A stretch of DNA of 64,000 nucleotides from Camarhynchus parvulus (Eukaryota > Chordata > Aves > Passeriformes > Thraupidae), in NCBI RefSeq assembly GCF_901933205.1, contig NC_044571.1, forward strand, positions 71,549,689-71,613,688, given 5' to 3'. The position numbers were made by a program, and so were the translations under genes. Below are positions 35,601 through 47,254 of this stretch, piece after piece (within the stretch, counting starts at the first letter, position 1; each line of letters starts with the position of its first letter). The notes beneath the pieces were generated by a model that was not told the DNA's origin, made no database searches, and worked only from the letters and a program-made list of their open reading frames with translations.

Positions 35601-35977
35601 TCTTTTTTTTTTAACTGAGGGCATGTTTTTGAGCTAGTGGATGTGACTGACCAATAAACCCTACAGTGGAATAAATCTCAGAGGAGATGGGCAAGGGCAA
35701 TGTGCCCATGAAGCTCAGAGCACACAAAGCACTTGACTTTATCTCAACACAAAGGGGGCCAGAGGGGATCTTTGTTTTCAACAAGTAGCTATCAGCAGCT
35801 GAGTGGGTCAACCAGCGGTGTAAATGTCTCCCTGACTTATCCAGACCATTTTGAGCAGAGTCAGCCCAATGCAGAGTGTAAAAACTAAACAAAAAAATTT
35901 TGAAAACAGTGTGCTTGAAGTGGCTTCAACACACTCATCCCTTCCTAGAAACTGGGGAAGTCCAGAGTCATGACAGT
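29621..35977. other. Non-coding DNA, nothing firmly recognised
   Basis: AT-rich with moderately GC-rich patches (about 32040-32620 and 33000-33180). Open frames up to about 100 residues on either strand show no motif, signal or splice context I can support. The first few hundred bases may include an untraceable continuation of the LINE relic. Confidence 0.5.
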
Positions 35978-36182
35978 GAATCATAGTCACATAATCATAG
36001 AATATCTCAAGTTGGAAGAGATCCATAAAAATCATTGACCCCAATTCCCTGCTCCTCATAGAACTACCACAAAACCATATGATTAAGAGTACTGTTCAAC
36101 ACTCCTTAAACTCTCTTCCAGGGGCTGTCCACCATCTCAATGGAGAACTTTTTTCCTTATGTTCAACTTTCCCCAAGACAGC
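35978..36182 (-). mobile_element. CR1 LINE, minus strand, short 3' fragment
   Basis: Starts with the reverse complement of the CR1 3' terminal repeats (gaatcatagtcacataatca, then tagaatatctcaagttggaa). It continues through the CR1 antisense pattern: aagagtactgttcaacactc, tccaggggctgtccaccat, tttccttatgttcaac. Same subtype as the inner copy at 4451-4725 (atctcaag-type end). It fades near 36182; a weak continuation to about 36230 is possible. Confidence 0.85.
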
Positions 36183-37118
36183 TAGTACAGTGAGCCTATT
36201 ATAGAGACCAGTGATGGGAATCATGCTGGCATTGTGACTGAACTTTGTATTGCAATTGCTATCACTTGCTAAGTGTTGACTAATACACATAAGTATTGTG
36301 TTTTCAGAACATTTTGTATCACTCTACTAAAACAGAAGTCCTGTGTAATATAAAAATAACTAATTTGCTATTATGCATCATTCCCTCCATGTGTGGAATA
36401 TCTAAAAGAAGCTGATCAAAGAGTATTGGACTCTACCAGGAAGATCACACCTTTTCTTTCAGCAAAGAATGCAGCCCCATGGAGGACCCTCTGAATTTCA
36501 GGCTTACCTGCATCAGCTGCCAAGATGCAGGCATTCCTTAGTCCTTAAGTCATACTAAATAGGCATCTGGACTTCTAAGTCCCCTAAGCAGAAATACAAG
36601 TCATGCCTACAATCTTTTATTCAATCATCTCACAATTCCAGTCAGTTTGCTTATGATGACACCAATGTTGTGATGTCTTCTGGTTCAGATGGTAAATACT
36701 TTTTACTCATTTAGGAGGTTTATTTTCCCCTTCTCAAATCCAAACCTACAGGACAGTGTATTTCTCTTAACTCATGGGTAATGAGGACAGTCCATTATAA
36801 AGTCCTGTACTTTTTGAAAAACACAGGACTATACACAGCAGACCTGCCTTGGATCCCTGCAAGGAGCAGCAGGCCCCTGATCTGGGCTAAAACTTATATC
36901 TGAGCACAGACATACACCCACTCAGCATGGGCAGGAGATGAACTTGGACTTTAGTCAGCTCAGACCCAGACCAACTCCTTAGTCAAACTCATCTATGATT
37001 ACCATGCGTTACATCATTACCTTACATCAAAAGAAATTAACTTCTGCAGAAGAATTTCATCCCATTCTTCAAAGATTTGAAGGTCATCTGGAGACTGAAA
37101 ACCGGCAAAACAGTATCA
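36183..37118. other. Non-coding DNA, nothing recognised
   Basis: Spacer between two minus-strand CR1 copies. No repeat, RNA or exon-like signal stands out. Confidence 0.5.
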
Positions 37119-37768
37119 AAGAATCACAGAATCATCAAGGTTGGAAGACATCTTCAAGATGATCAGTGGTTAACCCAGTACCACCATAATCATCCCTGTA
37201 ACATATCCCCAGGTGCCACATCCAGACATATCTTGGGCGCTTCCAGAGATGGTAAATTCACCACCTCCCTGAGCAACTCATTCCAAAGCCTAACCACTCT
37301 TTCAGTGATCTTTCAGTGACAATATTTTTTTTTCTATTTTCTAATCCAAACCTTCCCTGGGGCAGCATAAGGTCATTTCCTCTTGCCTTTTCACTTGAGA
37401 AATGTCGGAAGAGACCAACTCCCACCTCACTGAAGCCTCCTTTCATGTATTTGTAGACTACAATGGGATCCCCCTTGAACTCTCTTTCTCTTCTGCAGGC
37501 TGAACACCCCCAGCTCCCTCAGCTGCTCCTCACAGCACTTGTGCTCCAGACCCTTCCCCAGCTCCGTTGCCCTTCCCTGGACACGCTCCAGCCCCTCAAT
37601 GTCTCTCTGCACTGAGGGGCCCAGAACTGAGCACAGGATTGGAGCTGTGGCCTCAGCAGTGCTGGGTACAGGGGGACGGTCACTGCCCTGCTCCTGCTGG
37701 CCACAGCCTGGCTGATCCAGGCCAGGATGCCATCGGCCTTCTGGGCCACCTGGGCAACTGCTGGCTCA
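37119..37768 (-). mobile_element. CR1 LINE, minus strand, about 650 bp of the 3' end
   Basis: The left edge agaatcacagaatcatcaag plus gttggaagacatcttc is the reverse complement of the classic avian CR1 3' end. The body includes antisense CR1 landmarks: gagcaactcattccaaagcc, tgaacacccccagctccctc, cacgctccagcccctcaatg, gggcccagaactgagcacag, and ccaggccaggatgccatcgg. It is 5'-truncated at about 37768. This is the longest and best preserved CR1 here, still rich in CpG, and probably younger than the others. Minus-strand frames at 37427-37749 are remnants of ORF2. Confidence 0.93.
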
Positions 37769-39271
37769 GAACAACTTACTTATCTAGCAAGGAAATAGAA
37801 AGCGCTACTGTACCACAGTAAAACCTGAGGAGTACGGCCATGAGGCACCAGCTCACTTCCCTACTACAACACTTCTGCTCTTACAACTGTACAGCAGGCT
37901 GTACAGCTCACATGAACTCTTCTGATAAACCCTTGATATCAACTGTCAAACAAGCTTTTTAAAAGAACTGTGCAGTTCAGCATTTGTTCTTCCATTTTGA
38001 GCTGCAGTTTTCCTGCTTGCACATCTAACGCATGCAGGGAACACCACTAGATTCCATCTCCCACTTCATTACTATCACATCACAAGTCTCAAGAAAATGT
38101 TCTACTCTAAATCTGTTATACTCATCTTTATTTTTTGCCTTCTTTTCCTTTTCCTTCATTGCCTTTTTTCCCTGGTAACAGAATAGGTAATTTGTAAACA
38201 ATTTGTTAGCTGCTCCAGTGCTGAAAGTGGTACTGTTCTTCCAGAGTTATAACTGAAACAAAAGGAATAGCAAAGACATAGAAATTAGAAGTGCTTTTTT
38301 TTTTAACTAGATATCTGAGGCTGACCAAATCAAGAATGGAAAACTTCTTGGTGTGTACAGGTATAACTCATGAGACAGAGACATCCTTGATGTCTCACCA
38401 CTGATACAAAATGCAGAAAATATTTTCTAGACATGGCCCTGTGCTCCTTAGGCATGTTAGAAACCTGAGGTCTAAAGTCCTGTAAACTCATTTTTTAAAT
38501 TTTTTTAAATTTGCAAGAAAATGCATTGAAGTACAATTCTACTCCAAGAAATTACTGTAGAATCAGCACCTTTTCCACATTTTTTATCCTTCCCATGCAC
38601 AAATTCAGAGACATCTCTTCTTCCAATAGTTATAATGGGAGATTTTTTCTATGTCTTACTCCTTTTATCACTGAAGTGGTCATACTGGTAAGATAGTTAT
38701 ATGTCATTGACAGCATTACAAAGCCAAGCACAAGCTCCCACAGAGTAGGAAGATACAAGTACAAAATGGAGACAATGGGTGGCATAACCCAAGTATCTGA
38801 AAGGAGAGTTTTGCCTGAAAAACATTTGCCCTGGAACTGAGGAGGGTCAAGACAACAGGACTAGTTTAGCTTTCACTCCCCTTTTTGAGTTTACTGCTCT
38901 GAATATAAGAGAGAGCAGAGAGAGCTTGTCTCTTCGCAGACTAGCTAGTTTTTTAATTAGAAATGTGTGAGTTACAGTAATAAAAAATGCCAAGAAGTCC
39001 CTCTAATATTTTTTTCTGATCAAAGCTGAACACTCAAAAATTGGTCCTGAGACTCTCTGTCATCAAAATTCTCTCTGCTTCCAGAGGTGATCCCATTTCT
39101 GAGCCCAGCAGAAGCTTCAGGCAACAATTTTATGGGCAGCTGACCTGGTGTAACATCTCATTTCCACTAAAAAAAAAAGGCATTTCACTCTTCCTCTCTG
39201 GTCAAACTCCTCCCCTTCCCTTGTTTTAGTTGACTTACTTTCCACCAGGGTGCCTGGTTCACAGAAAGGTC
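37769..39271. other. Non-coding DNA, nothing recognised
   Basis: AT-rich. Has a run of ttttttaaat units near 38491 and a short direct repeat of the palindrome ctgtacag at about 37889-37908. No gene-like signal. Confidence 0.5.
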
Positions 39272-39652
39272 TGACAGTGTTCACAGGGGTTTTCAGATGA
39301 GGGAAGAGACAAGGATATTGCCTCTATATTTCAGAAGGCTTGATTTATTATTTTATGATATATATATTACATTAAAACTATACTAAAAGAATAGAAGAAA
39401 AAGCTCTCATCAGAAGGCTAGGCTAAGAATAGAAAAGAAAGAATAACAAAGGTTTGTGGCTCTGACAGAGAGAGAGCCAGCTGTGCTCTCATTGGCCATT
39501 AATTACAAACAAGCACATGAGACCAATCACAGATCCTGTTGCATTCCACAGCAGCAGATAATCATTGTTTACATTTTGTCCCTGAGACCTCACAGCTTCT
39601 CAGGAAGAAAAAATCCCAAGAAAAGGATTTTCATAGAAAGATGTCCGCGACA
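39272..39652 (-). mobile_element. Solo LTR of a songbird endogenous retrovirus
   Basis: A single LTR of about 381 bp in minus orientation. Read on the minus strand it begins TGTCGCGGACATC and ends near GTGAACACTGTCA, the TG...CA ends of a retroviral LTR. A polyadenylation signal AATAAA lies in that orientation (complement of 39344-39349), near the 3' end as expected. A short inverted repeat (ggctct ... agagcc, 39459-39478) can form a hairpin. From memory the sequence resembles an LTR abundant in passerine genomes. No gag, pol or env lies on either side, so recombination between two LTRs probably removed the interior. A clean target-site duplication was not seen (gaaaggtc versus gaagggcc is only similar). 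Confidence 0.75.
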
Positions 39653-42600
39653 GAAGGGCCCGATGAACCAGCATGAAGTAAACAGCTAGAAGAAGACCTG
39701 AAGTGATAGAGGAGGGTGGAGGAAGGAGGGACCTTACATTTTCAGCAACAATAAGCTGAAATAACATTCACTACCTCTCAGGGAACTGCAGCCTAAATTA
39801 GATGTGAAGAACTGGGCAGTGCCTATCTTTTCCATTGTCTCTAAGCAGATCCTCCAGCTCTAACTTGGCTCAGACCTCCAGCTTTTAGACAGCCACCCTC
39901 AGGTGAGATCTATCCCCTTTAGCAATACTTGATCTGCCAAGGCAGTGTGGATTTGCTTTGATTTTATTACATTTCAGCCAGGGACATCTTTAGGTCCTTT
40001 TCAACCTGTACTCAGTAGCAGCACTGAGTGACGAAGAAAAGAGAGAAATATAAGCAAATATTTACAGAGAAACTTGAGACTTTAGCCTAATTTTGGAGCA
40101 CTCTGAGAGCAATGTAGGCATCCCCAGGAAGATACATAGAGTTCTGTGAAGACACTTGAAGTTGAGTCTATTTTCATTTATATTTTTACAGCAAACTCAT
40201 TTCCATACATTCAGCAGAGTTGAACAAGATCAGAGAAACAAGTCCATTGTTTCAAAGGTGGAGAAGGCTAGAGGCAGGAATGAAGGTGTGCAGAGTGTGT
40301 GGTAGGGTCAGATGTTCAACAGTATTTATGCACTGAAAGCAGGTCAGACAATCTGCAAGAGATGAAAAATTGTCCTTCTGAGTGCTCCCTTCAAAACCCT
40401 TGGTCTGTGTTCACTGATCTGATTCCAGTGAGATTTCTGTGAAAGTACAGGTGGAAAATAAAGCAATGAAACACAGCACCTTTGTAACTCCACATTTGCA
40501 TTCCAGACTTGGATTTTTAAAGAGGCAAGAAAAAAACAAGAACTGCATGTCAAACCTGCATCTCTTGGGGCTGTTCCAGTATAACTGCCTCTAACTTGCT
40601 GAGCATCTTGGGACTCATAAAAAGATCTTCAAGGCATTTTTTATACTAACATTTCAGTGGATCAACTAAAAGACCAGCATGTCATGCATGGGATGAAAAA
40701 ATACCAAGAGTTCAAATTTGAAAGCAATGAGTTCAAGTGAGCAGAACCAGAAAAGAATAGGTCCAGGAAACAGAATCTTGGAAAAATCAGTGGTTTTTTC
40801 TTTATGATTTTAGTTAGACTGACATTTTTGAGGGATTGCCAGATACTACAGGGTTAGTGGATTGTCCTGGAAAGCATTGTGTGATTTTTTTTGTGACTTT
40901 CATACAAAAGGTATTTGCTGACCACTGACTGAAAAATCTCCTGTACTGGAAGATAGTCCCAGGGTTCCACAATTCAGGTTGCATATGCAAAAATATTTGT
41001 GATATATTTACCTGAATCAAAATGGACCATTCTTTATTGAGACTATTTAATTTGTTGCTAATAAACCATTGATACTGATGAACACGGCAAATATCTTTAC
41101 CTTTTAAGCACAAGCTTTTAAAGGAACTGTTCACAAGATGCCTTGGTAAGAGAAATTTTTCTTGGGTTTTCTCCAACTATTCTTGGTAATGTGCTAAGTT
41201 CTTCCATCCATTACCTTAGGAATAGGCAACACACTTTAATCTAGAAGGTGGTTTCCTGTCCCTTCATTATCTGGTTCTTTAGCAAATCTTTCTGTGTTAA
41301 ACTTCATTTTTATTACTAACTGAATACATTAGGACTTAAAAATTTTGTACAGCCAAAATAGGTGTGGTACTATTTATAAATCAAGGGCAAGTTATGCAGT
41401 TTTCATAAGGTGGTTTATATTGCATATTTGAAATCTGGAGGTGTTTCAGGAATGTATCATAAAACCACCTTCCATAAACTGTCTCTCAGGAAACAGTAAT
41501 GATAACAGAGGCAGACAGATCTCACTTTAAACAAGTTACCTTGTACCCTTGATATACTAAATTTCTGGAATTTTTTTTACCAGATTGAAAATCTTTCCAA
41601 CTTTTTGAAGTCTTATCAGCTAAGTTTTCAGAAGATTCACTTTACTGCTAAGATTTCCAAACACTCAGTAATGTTGAGGCTATATAGCTGCATAAATCTT
41701 GCCTCATAAATTTTACAGATTTATGAAAATTCTAATTGTATACCATGCATAAAAGTAAAAACAATTCTGTATATAAAATAATAAAAGTACACGTACTAAT
41801 TAAGCTTCCAAACCCCAAAATGGTGAACTTATAGATGCCAGAAAAAGATTTGACATCTGTGCAGTTTACTAAATGTGAACTCTAACTTTTCTGGATTTTA
41901 CCTCACTTATTATTTTCACAGAAAAAATGTGTGCAAAGCTTCATGTCTGACAATGTGGGTGTCAGAAGCCTGAAAAGGGTGAAACAAATTGGAAAAGTAG
42001 AATGAAAATATATAAAAACCTGTGAAATTACTATGTTCCCTGACTGTAGGCAAGAGCTATATTTAGATCTGGTGACCATAATGAGATATTGGTTAGAAGA
42101 TGAAGGACAAATTTCAATACATGTTCATTACTTTAGAGAAATTACACCTTAGAGTAAGTCTTTTATATTGAAAAATTACAGTAGTTAAAAAAAAAAGGAA
42201 TGCCTTTAGTGCAGAAAGTAGTTTACCTAGCCTATATCCTTCTGTGTTCATTTTGCTGCTGTTGGATATAACTGTGTAAATAAGGGATGCCTTTCACAGC
42301 CAAGGTTCTCCATTTTTTCTATCCTTCAGTGGAGTCAGTTCACAACATCATGAGCAGTTCTTGTGTGAAGAAGCCCTGGGAGAGTTCTATTTTATTTAAC
42401 GATACTGAAATATTTTTCTTGCATGTTAAATACCCAAGGTCTAATAAAACATATTTACCATCTGACATTTATCTCACTTGGGGTTTTTTTTGGTGGGAGG
42501 CCTTGACAGCCCAGAGAAATAGCTAGGATACCACAGATAAAACGCAGATATTGATTGTTCACAAAGGAGCATTTCTTACAACTGTTTCCTAAGTATTTGA

Positions 42601-43399
42601 GTTTTATGCATGTTAATTGAAACACAGCACACCTATAAAGTACAAACTAATTTTATTCCTTTATACAATTCCTTCATTTTACACATAATCATTCTGACTA
42701 CACCAATACCTACTGAAAGCCATCTGGAATTGCAATACTAAACACAAACAAACACCCGTAAATCAGAAAATCTAAAGCAATAAAAATAAATTTTCCAGAT
42801 TCCTTTACAATGAACTACTGCTTTGACGAACTCTTTATGTAACTGTTCAGGGAAATTTTATTATGGACCTTGGAATACAATGTATATATCAGTAGAGCTT
42901 GGAGTTAACATGTTTTAAAAGACACCATGTCATTGATGCTTAAAAAACGCTAGTAATGAGATAGAAACATTGAACACAAAATAAAGCTTTACTGGGACTG
43001 AATCTGATTCAACAGGTTCCGTTTTCATCATGATGCACTTAATGTGAAGCCAGAATAGTAAAATGTCTGTAAGGAGGTTGTTTATCCCTCCACCATCGGC
43101 CCTGTCTCCCACAGTCCAGCTGGGAGTGTTGGTTTAGTGAACTGATATGGAATCTGACAGGAGACAGAGACAGCACAAGGTGAAAGTCAAGAATGGATGG
43201 TGAAGAGCAAGGTGGATGTGAGAAATTGAATTCCTCCTTCTGGGTAGGGTGGCCATCCTCCCCTGTGAAGCAGTACCTTCATCCCTCTGACACAGTAACA
43301 CCTCTTATGCACTATTACACCAGACCCAGGGAGTCAGAGCTTAATTCCAAAGGAAAATCACAAAGACTTCTGGTTGCACATGCACGGCATTTCTGTCTC
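39653..43399. other. Non-coding DNA, nothing recognised
   Basis: AT-rich; the longest frame is 120 residues on the minus strand (40814-41176) with no known motif. No repeats beyond short A and T runs. Confidence 0.5.
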
Positions 43400-43540
43400 A
43401 ATGTGCTTAACAAGGACTTTGGTAACTTTACACTTCCTTACAGATGGGGAAAACAAGACACAAAAAAAAGGTGTTGGGGTAGAGCAGGGGCCAGAACTCA
43501 TGTCATCTGAAAGCTAGTCCTGTTTTCTGTCTGCCAGATC
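43400..43540 (+). repeat. MIR-like ancient SINE relic
   Basis: The order 'cttccttacagatggggaaa', 'ggggccagaactcatgtcat' and 'tagtcctgttttctgtctgc' follows the core and 3' half of the MIR SINE (acagatgaggaaactgaggc ... agccaggactagaactcag ... cagtcctgtgctct ...). Old and diverged, as MIR is in birds. It abuts a CR1 fragment on its right. Confidence 0.55.
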
Positions 43541-43722
43541 AGAGAGAGGTTTAGATTGGAGAGGAAGAACAACTTCTTCACTGAAAGTATATTCAAGCAC
43601 TGAAACAGGCTGCCCAAGGAAGTTGTGGAGTCATTATCACTGCAGATGTTTAAAGGCACAAAGATGTGGCACTTAGGGGAAGGGCTTAGTGGTGAACTTG
43701 GCAGTTCTGGTTTTATGGTTGT
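43541..43722 (+). mobile_element. CR1 LINE fragment, plus strand, both ends missing
   Basis: 'gaggtttagattggagagga', 'aacttcttcactgaaagta', 'aacaggctgcccaaggaagt', 'gttgtggagtcattatcac', 'acaaagatgtggcacttagg' and 'ttagtggtgaacttggcagt' follow the CR1 3' region in order. The copy stops at about 43722, before the final terminal repeats, so it lacks its 3' end as well as its 5' part. Confidence 0.85.
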
Positions 43723-45120
43723 ACACACAGGTACCAGGGTGTGACACAAGGCAGCTCTGCTATTATTGTAAAGAGGAAGGATGGCAGAAGTGTGTTGTGA
43801 AGCTGAAGTCAGTGTGACATGGGCTTTCAGGTGCAGACCAAGGAACAAACATTCCCATCATGTGGAGGACTCCTGTCAAGGGAACAGTGGAAAGATTTCT
43901 TCACCAGAGTCATTCCACCAGCCACAGCTGATCATTTTTTAGGCCTGTAGAAAACCTTTTCATAGAAATTAGCTTGGAGAGCAGCAATCATGAGGTAATT
44001 CTGGTTTTCTGAAAGGTAGCTTGAAAGCAGGTCAACAGCTCAAGTGTGATGGAGTAGGAGGGAAGAATGACAAACTCCACAACTCCTGAGCCTATAAAGC
44101 TTTTAATAAATGTGCCAGCTACTTTCAGGTTTTGTCTAAAGGATGCCCTCAGGGAAAGCTGGTGTGTGGATAGATAGCAGCACAGACACAGGGCTGGCAG
44201 ACTGACTTGAGATAGGTCCCAAGCCACAGACAGAGAGAAATAACATAAAAAAGGAAAAAGAGCCTGAGACATGATGAGGCCACTGCTTGGAGGAGGTGTC
44301 TCTGAGCAGGCAATGGCTGGGAAGGGATGATCAGCCCAACAAGAGCAAAGGGTTATATATGGGCAGATGTGGCTGTTCCGGTATATTGTTAATAAGGAAG
44401 CAGGAGGACTGTTGGTGTTGGTCCTAAAGGACTAGCGAGACGTTGAGCATAAACCCACCAGCCTTCACGTTTGGGTGGAACTGGAGGATGGATGGGACCC
44501 CAATGAGAGAGGTGACAAATGGCAGAAATGCTAAATGCCAGCCAGGGTATCTACCCCCGTAAGGGGGCACTTTGTCTGCTGGTGGAGACCATGAGCCATT
44601 GCAAGGATTTTGAGGAACTGAGTCCCTCAAAACTAACTACATCAAAGAGGATGTGTGTGTGGTCATCACATACATTTGGATTAGTTGTAAATGAAGCAGC
44701 AAAGGGGAGGGCTCTCCAGAAATCATATCCCAGCAAGAAAAATATGTTAGAAGGATACTGCGAGCAAGAGGAAAAGGAGGCACAGAAACACAAAAGTTCT
44801 CAGAGAAACAGGAGATTGTCAACGTGCAAGTTGAGTTTAACTTGCAAAGAGAATGGAAGTGAATGGCCAAAAATATTGTTTCTATAGCAAAGAAGAGAGA
44901 ATTAAGTAGTTGGCTATGCATTGACTGGAGAGATGCTAAATCTCTAAATAACCTATATATTTCCAAGATCTGCGTGATTATTGTGTCTTCATTTCAGAGC
45001 AGATCTGCTTCATGATGAAACATGGACCTGCGTATGGTCCTCAAACTGCTGACCTCTACAAAGGACAAGGTTTTGAGCTGAAAACACCTCTTGTTATTCC
45101 CTTAGTAGCAGACACATTAG
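43723..45120. other. Non-coding DNA, nothing recognised
   Basis: Overlapping short frames on both strands (up to 122 residues at 44519-44887) without motifs. No further CR1 terminus between the two CR1 fragments. Confidence 0.5.
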
Positions 45121-45370
45121 AATCACAGAATCATAGAATCACAAGGTTGGAAGAGACCTTCAAGATCATCAAGTCCAACACAGCCCTAACACCTCAACTA
45201 GACCATGGTACCGAGTGCCACATCCAGTCTTTTTTTAAACACATCCAGGGATGGTGACTCCACCACCACCTCCCCCAGCAAACCATTCCAATATTTTATC
45301 ACCCTTTCTGTAAAAAACTTTTTCCTGATATCCAACCTACATTTCCCTTGGTCCAGCTTAAGACTGTGTT
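45121..45370 (-). mobile_element. CR1 LINE, minus strand, about 250 bp of the 3' end
   Basis: Begins with aatcacagaatcatagaatc and acaaggttggaagagacctt, the reverse complement of the canonical avian CR1 3' end. It runs through aagatcatcaagtccaacac, gatggtgactccaccacc, accattccaatattttatca and the 'tttttcctgatatccaacct' region. 5'-truncated at about 45370. Low divergence at its 3' end suggests a fairly young copy. Confidence 0.93.
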
Positions 45371-47190
45371 AGAGAAGCTAAAAATATATCTTCTGTTATT
45401 ATTTTCATTTTGCTGAGAAAACTGGGACATAAGAATGAGCACACAGCATGGGATTCTGCTAAATCCATGCTAACAAAAAGTCCAAGAAAATGGAAAGTCT
45501 AGTTCTTAATGTGAAGAGAAAAGGAATCTACACCTTTGGAACCTGATTCTTTGAATTCAAAACCATATACAACTTGAAAACAAAATGCATTATATGAATA
45601 ATTAATGAATAAAAGACATGGAGATAAATAGAAGACGGGATAAAAGGTTACCTAAATTAGCATACCAGACTGAAAAGAACTCTTGTTCTCAGAGATTAAA
45701 TTTTTAAAAAAGTATGTGCAAGATACAATCTTTCTTTGTAAAAATAATCTTTACAAAGATTATAAGTGGGGATTAATACAAGAATTGTAAGGTGCACCAG
45801 GAACCAACTAAAGACAACAAGCAAGTGGGGAAGTACCTTGCCACAAAAATGTTGGCTTGCTGAAGAAATTTTCTGATAACAGGAAATTTGGAAAGCATTC
45901 TTATTAGGGAGGAGAATCCAAGCAAACAGGAAGAACTAGATGACCTTAAGGAGTGAAGCAATTGAAACAGGATAATATTTAATGGTATCAAATGGCATGC
46001 TCTGTACCTAAGGATTTATAAGACAGATTTATGCAATAAACTAGGAGCACATCCATTCAAAAGGTGAGGAGCACACCCTGAATGTGCTAACTACCCACAG
46101 GATCTGTTGCCAGCATAATGCAACTGTGACCAAGGTAAGTGCAAGCCTGAAACCAACCAAGGGCCATTTCTAATAGAGTTAGGAAAGTATTGGTGCTATT
46201 GCTAAAATCCTGGGAGATCATGAGTGGGCTATTAGGTGCTGTCACAAGGAAAGTTTCCTCCACCCTCGATTAGGCATCTAAAAATTAAGCATTTTAGTAT
46301 GAGCAAGTCATCCAAGACTCTTCTATATATGCTGAAAATAAATCTAGAAAGTCATTAATATCAGCCTATAGTCATGTCCAATGCAAATGTAAAGCTCTGG
46401 CTTCTGGAAGTTTCTCTCATCTCTTCTTCATCTTTGAGTATAAGCATGTGAACACCTCAGATGCGTGAAAAATGGGTGAGGTACATCCAGGTCGGGAACA
46501 AAAGCGAATGAACACAGTTTGGCCCTTTTTGCTAGGGACAAAATATACAAATTGACTTGGTAAAGTCTGAAAATAAAAAGATGCATTATCGTAGCCATGA
46601 GTATTTACAAATGTAGTGAAAAAGTTCTAAGCGGGCTTTAAGATGAAGACCAGTGCCAAAGGAAAGAAAGAAATTACATTGAACGACTTTATTCAGTCCT
46701 GTGGAGCTACATTTAAACCTTGCTAGATATCCACTCACTGTTTAATCACATCTATGCTTCACCAGGTCTTTAGAGATAGCCATTCCATATTATAGACAAC
46801 TTCATGACTTCATGGTACTTGCAGTATATTTATAGCATGCACCTTCCCAAAGTAAAACACTGTGTGTACAAAATTGTCCTAGACTGTCCTGTTCGTGTTT
46901 GTCAGTGGCTGGCAAACCACAGTGTTTGTCAGCTTGCTAAAGTCGTCTTTGTTTTGCCATTATCTTTCTTTGTCTCTCCTCTAGACACAACTTGGCTAAG
47001 ATCCTGTCTGAATTTAAGTATCAGTACTAATTTGTTGTGAAAAATACTGCATAACACACTCTAAACAGACATATTGTAGATGACAATAAACATAAATCTT
47101 TGAAAATACCCTGCAGAGTAAATGACAGAACTTCAAATAAAACTGTCCTGCTTGATATAAGGTTATGCCATTATTATGAATTGTGCATCA
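45371..47190. other. Non-coding DNA, nothing recognised
   Basis: AT-rich; no repeat, RNA or exon-like signal seen. Confidence 0.5.
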
Positions 47191-47254
47191 GCACGTATGT
47201 TTCTCAAATACTCTATGTTTCTGCACATATGTTTCTCAAACACTCCATGTTTCT
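47191..47254. repeat. Imperfect 32-bp tandem duplication, two copies
   Basis: 47191-47222 and 47223-47254 differ at three positions, all transitions by eye. Each unit holds atgtttctcaaa and ccatgtttct or ctatgtttct. Older than the exact 35-bp duplication at 14506. Confidence 0.9.

Noticed and set aside
37427..37821. Overlapping open frames on both strands as genes
   Set aside because: They lie within the minus-strand CR1 copy (or run just past it) and are remnants or shadows of its ORF2.
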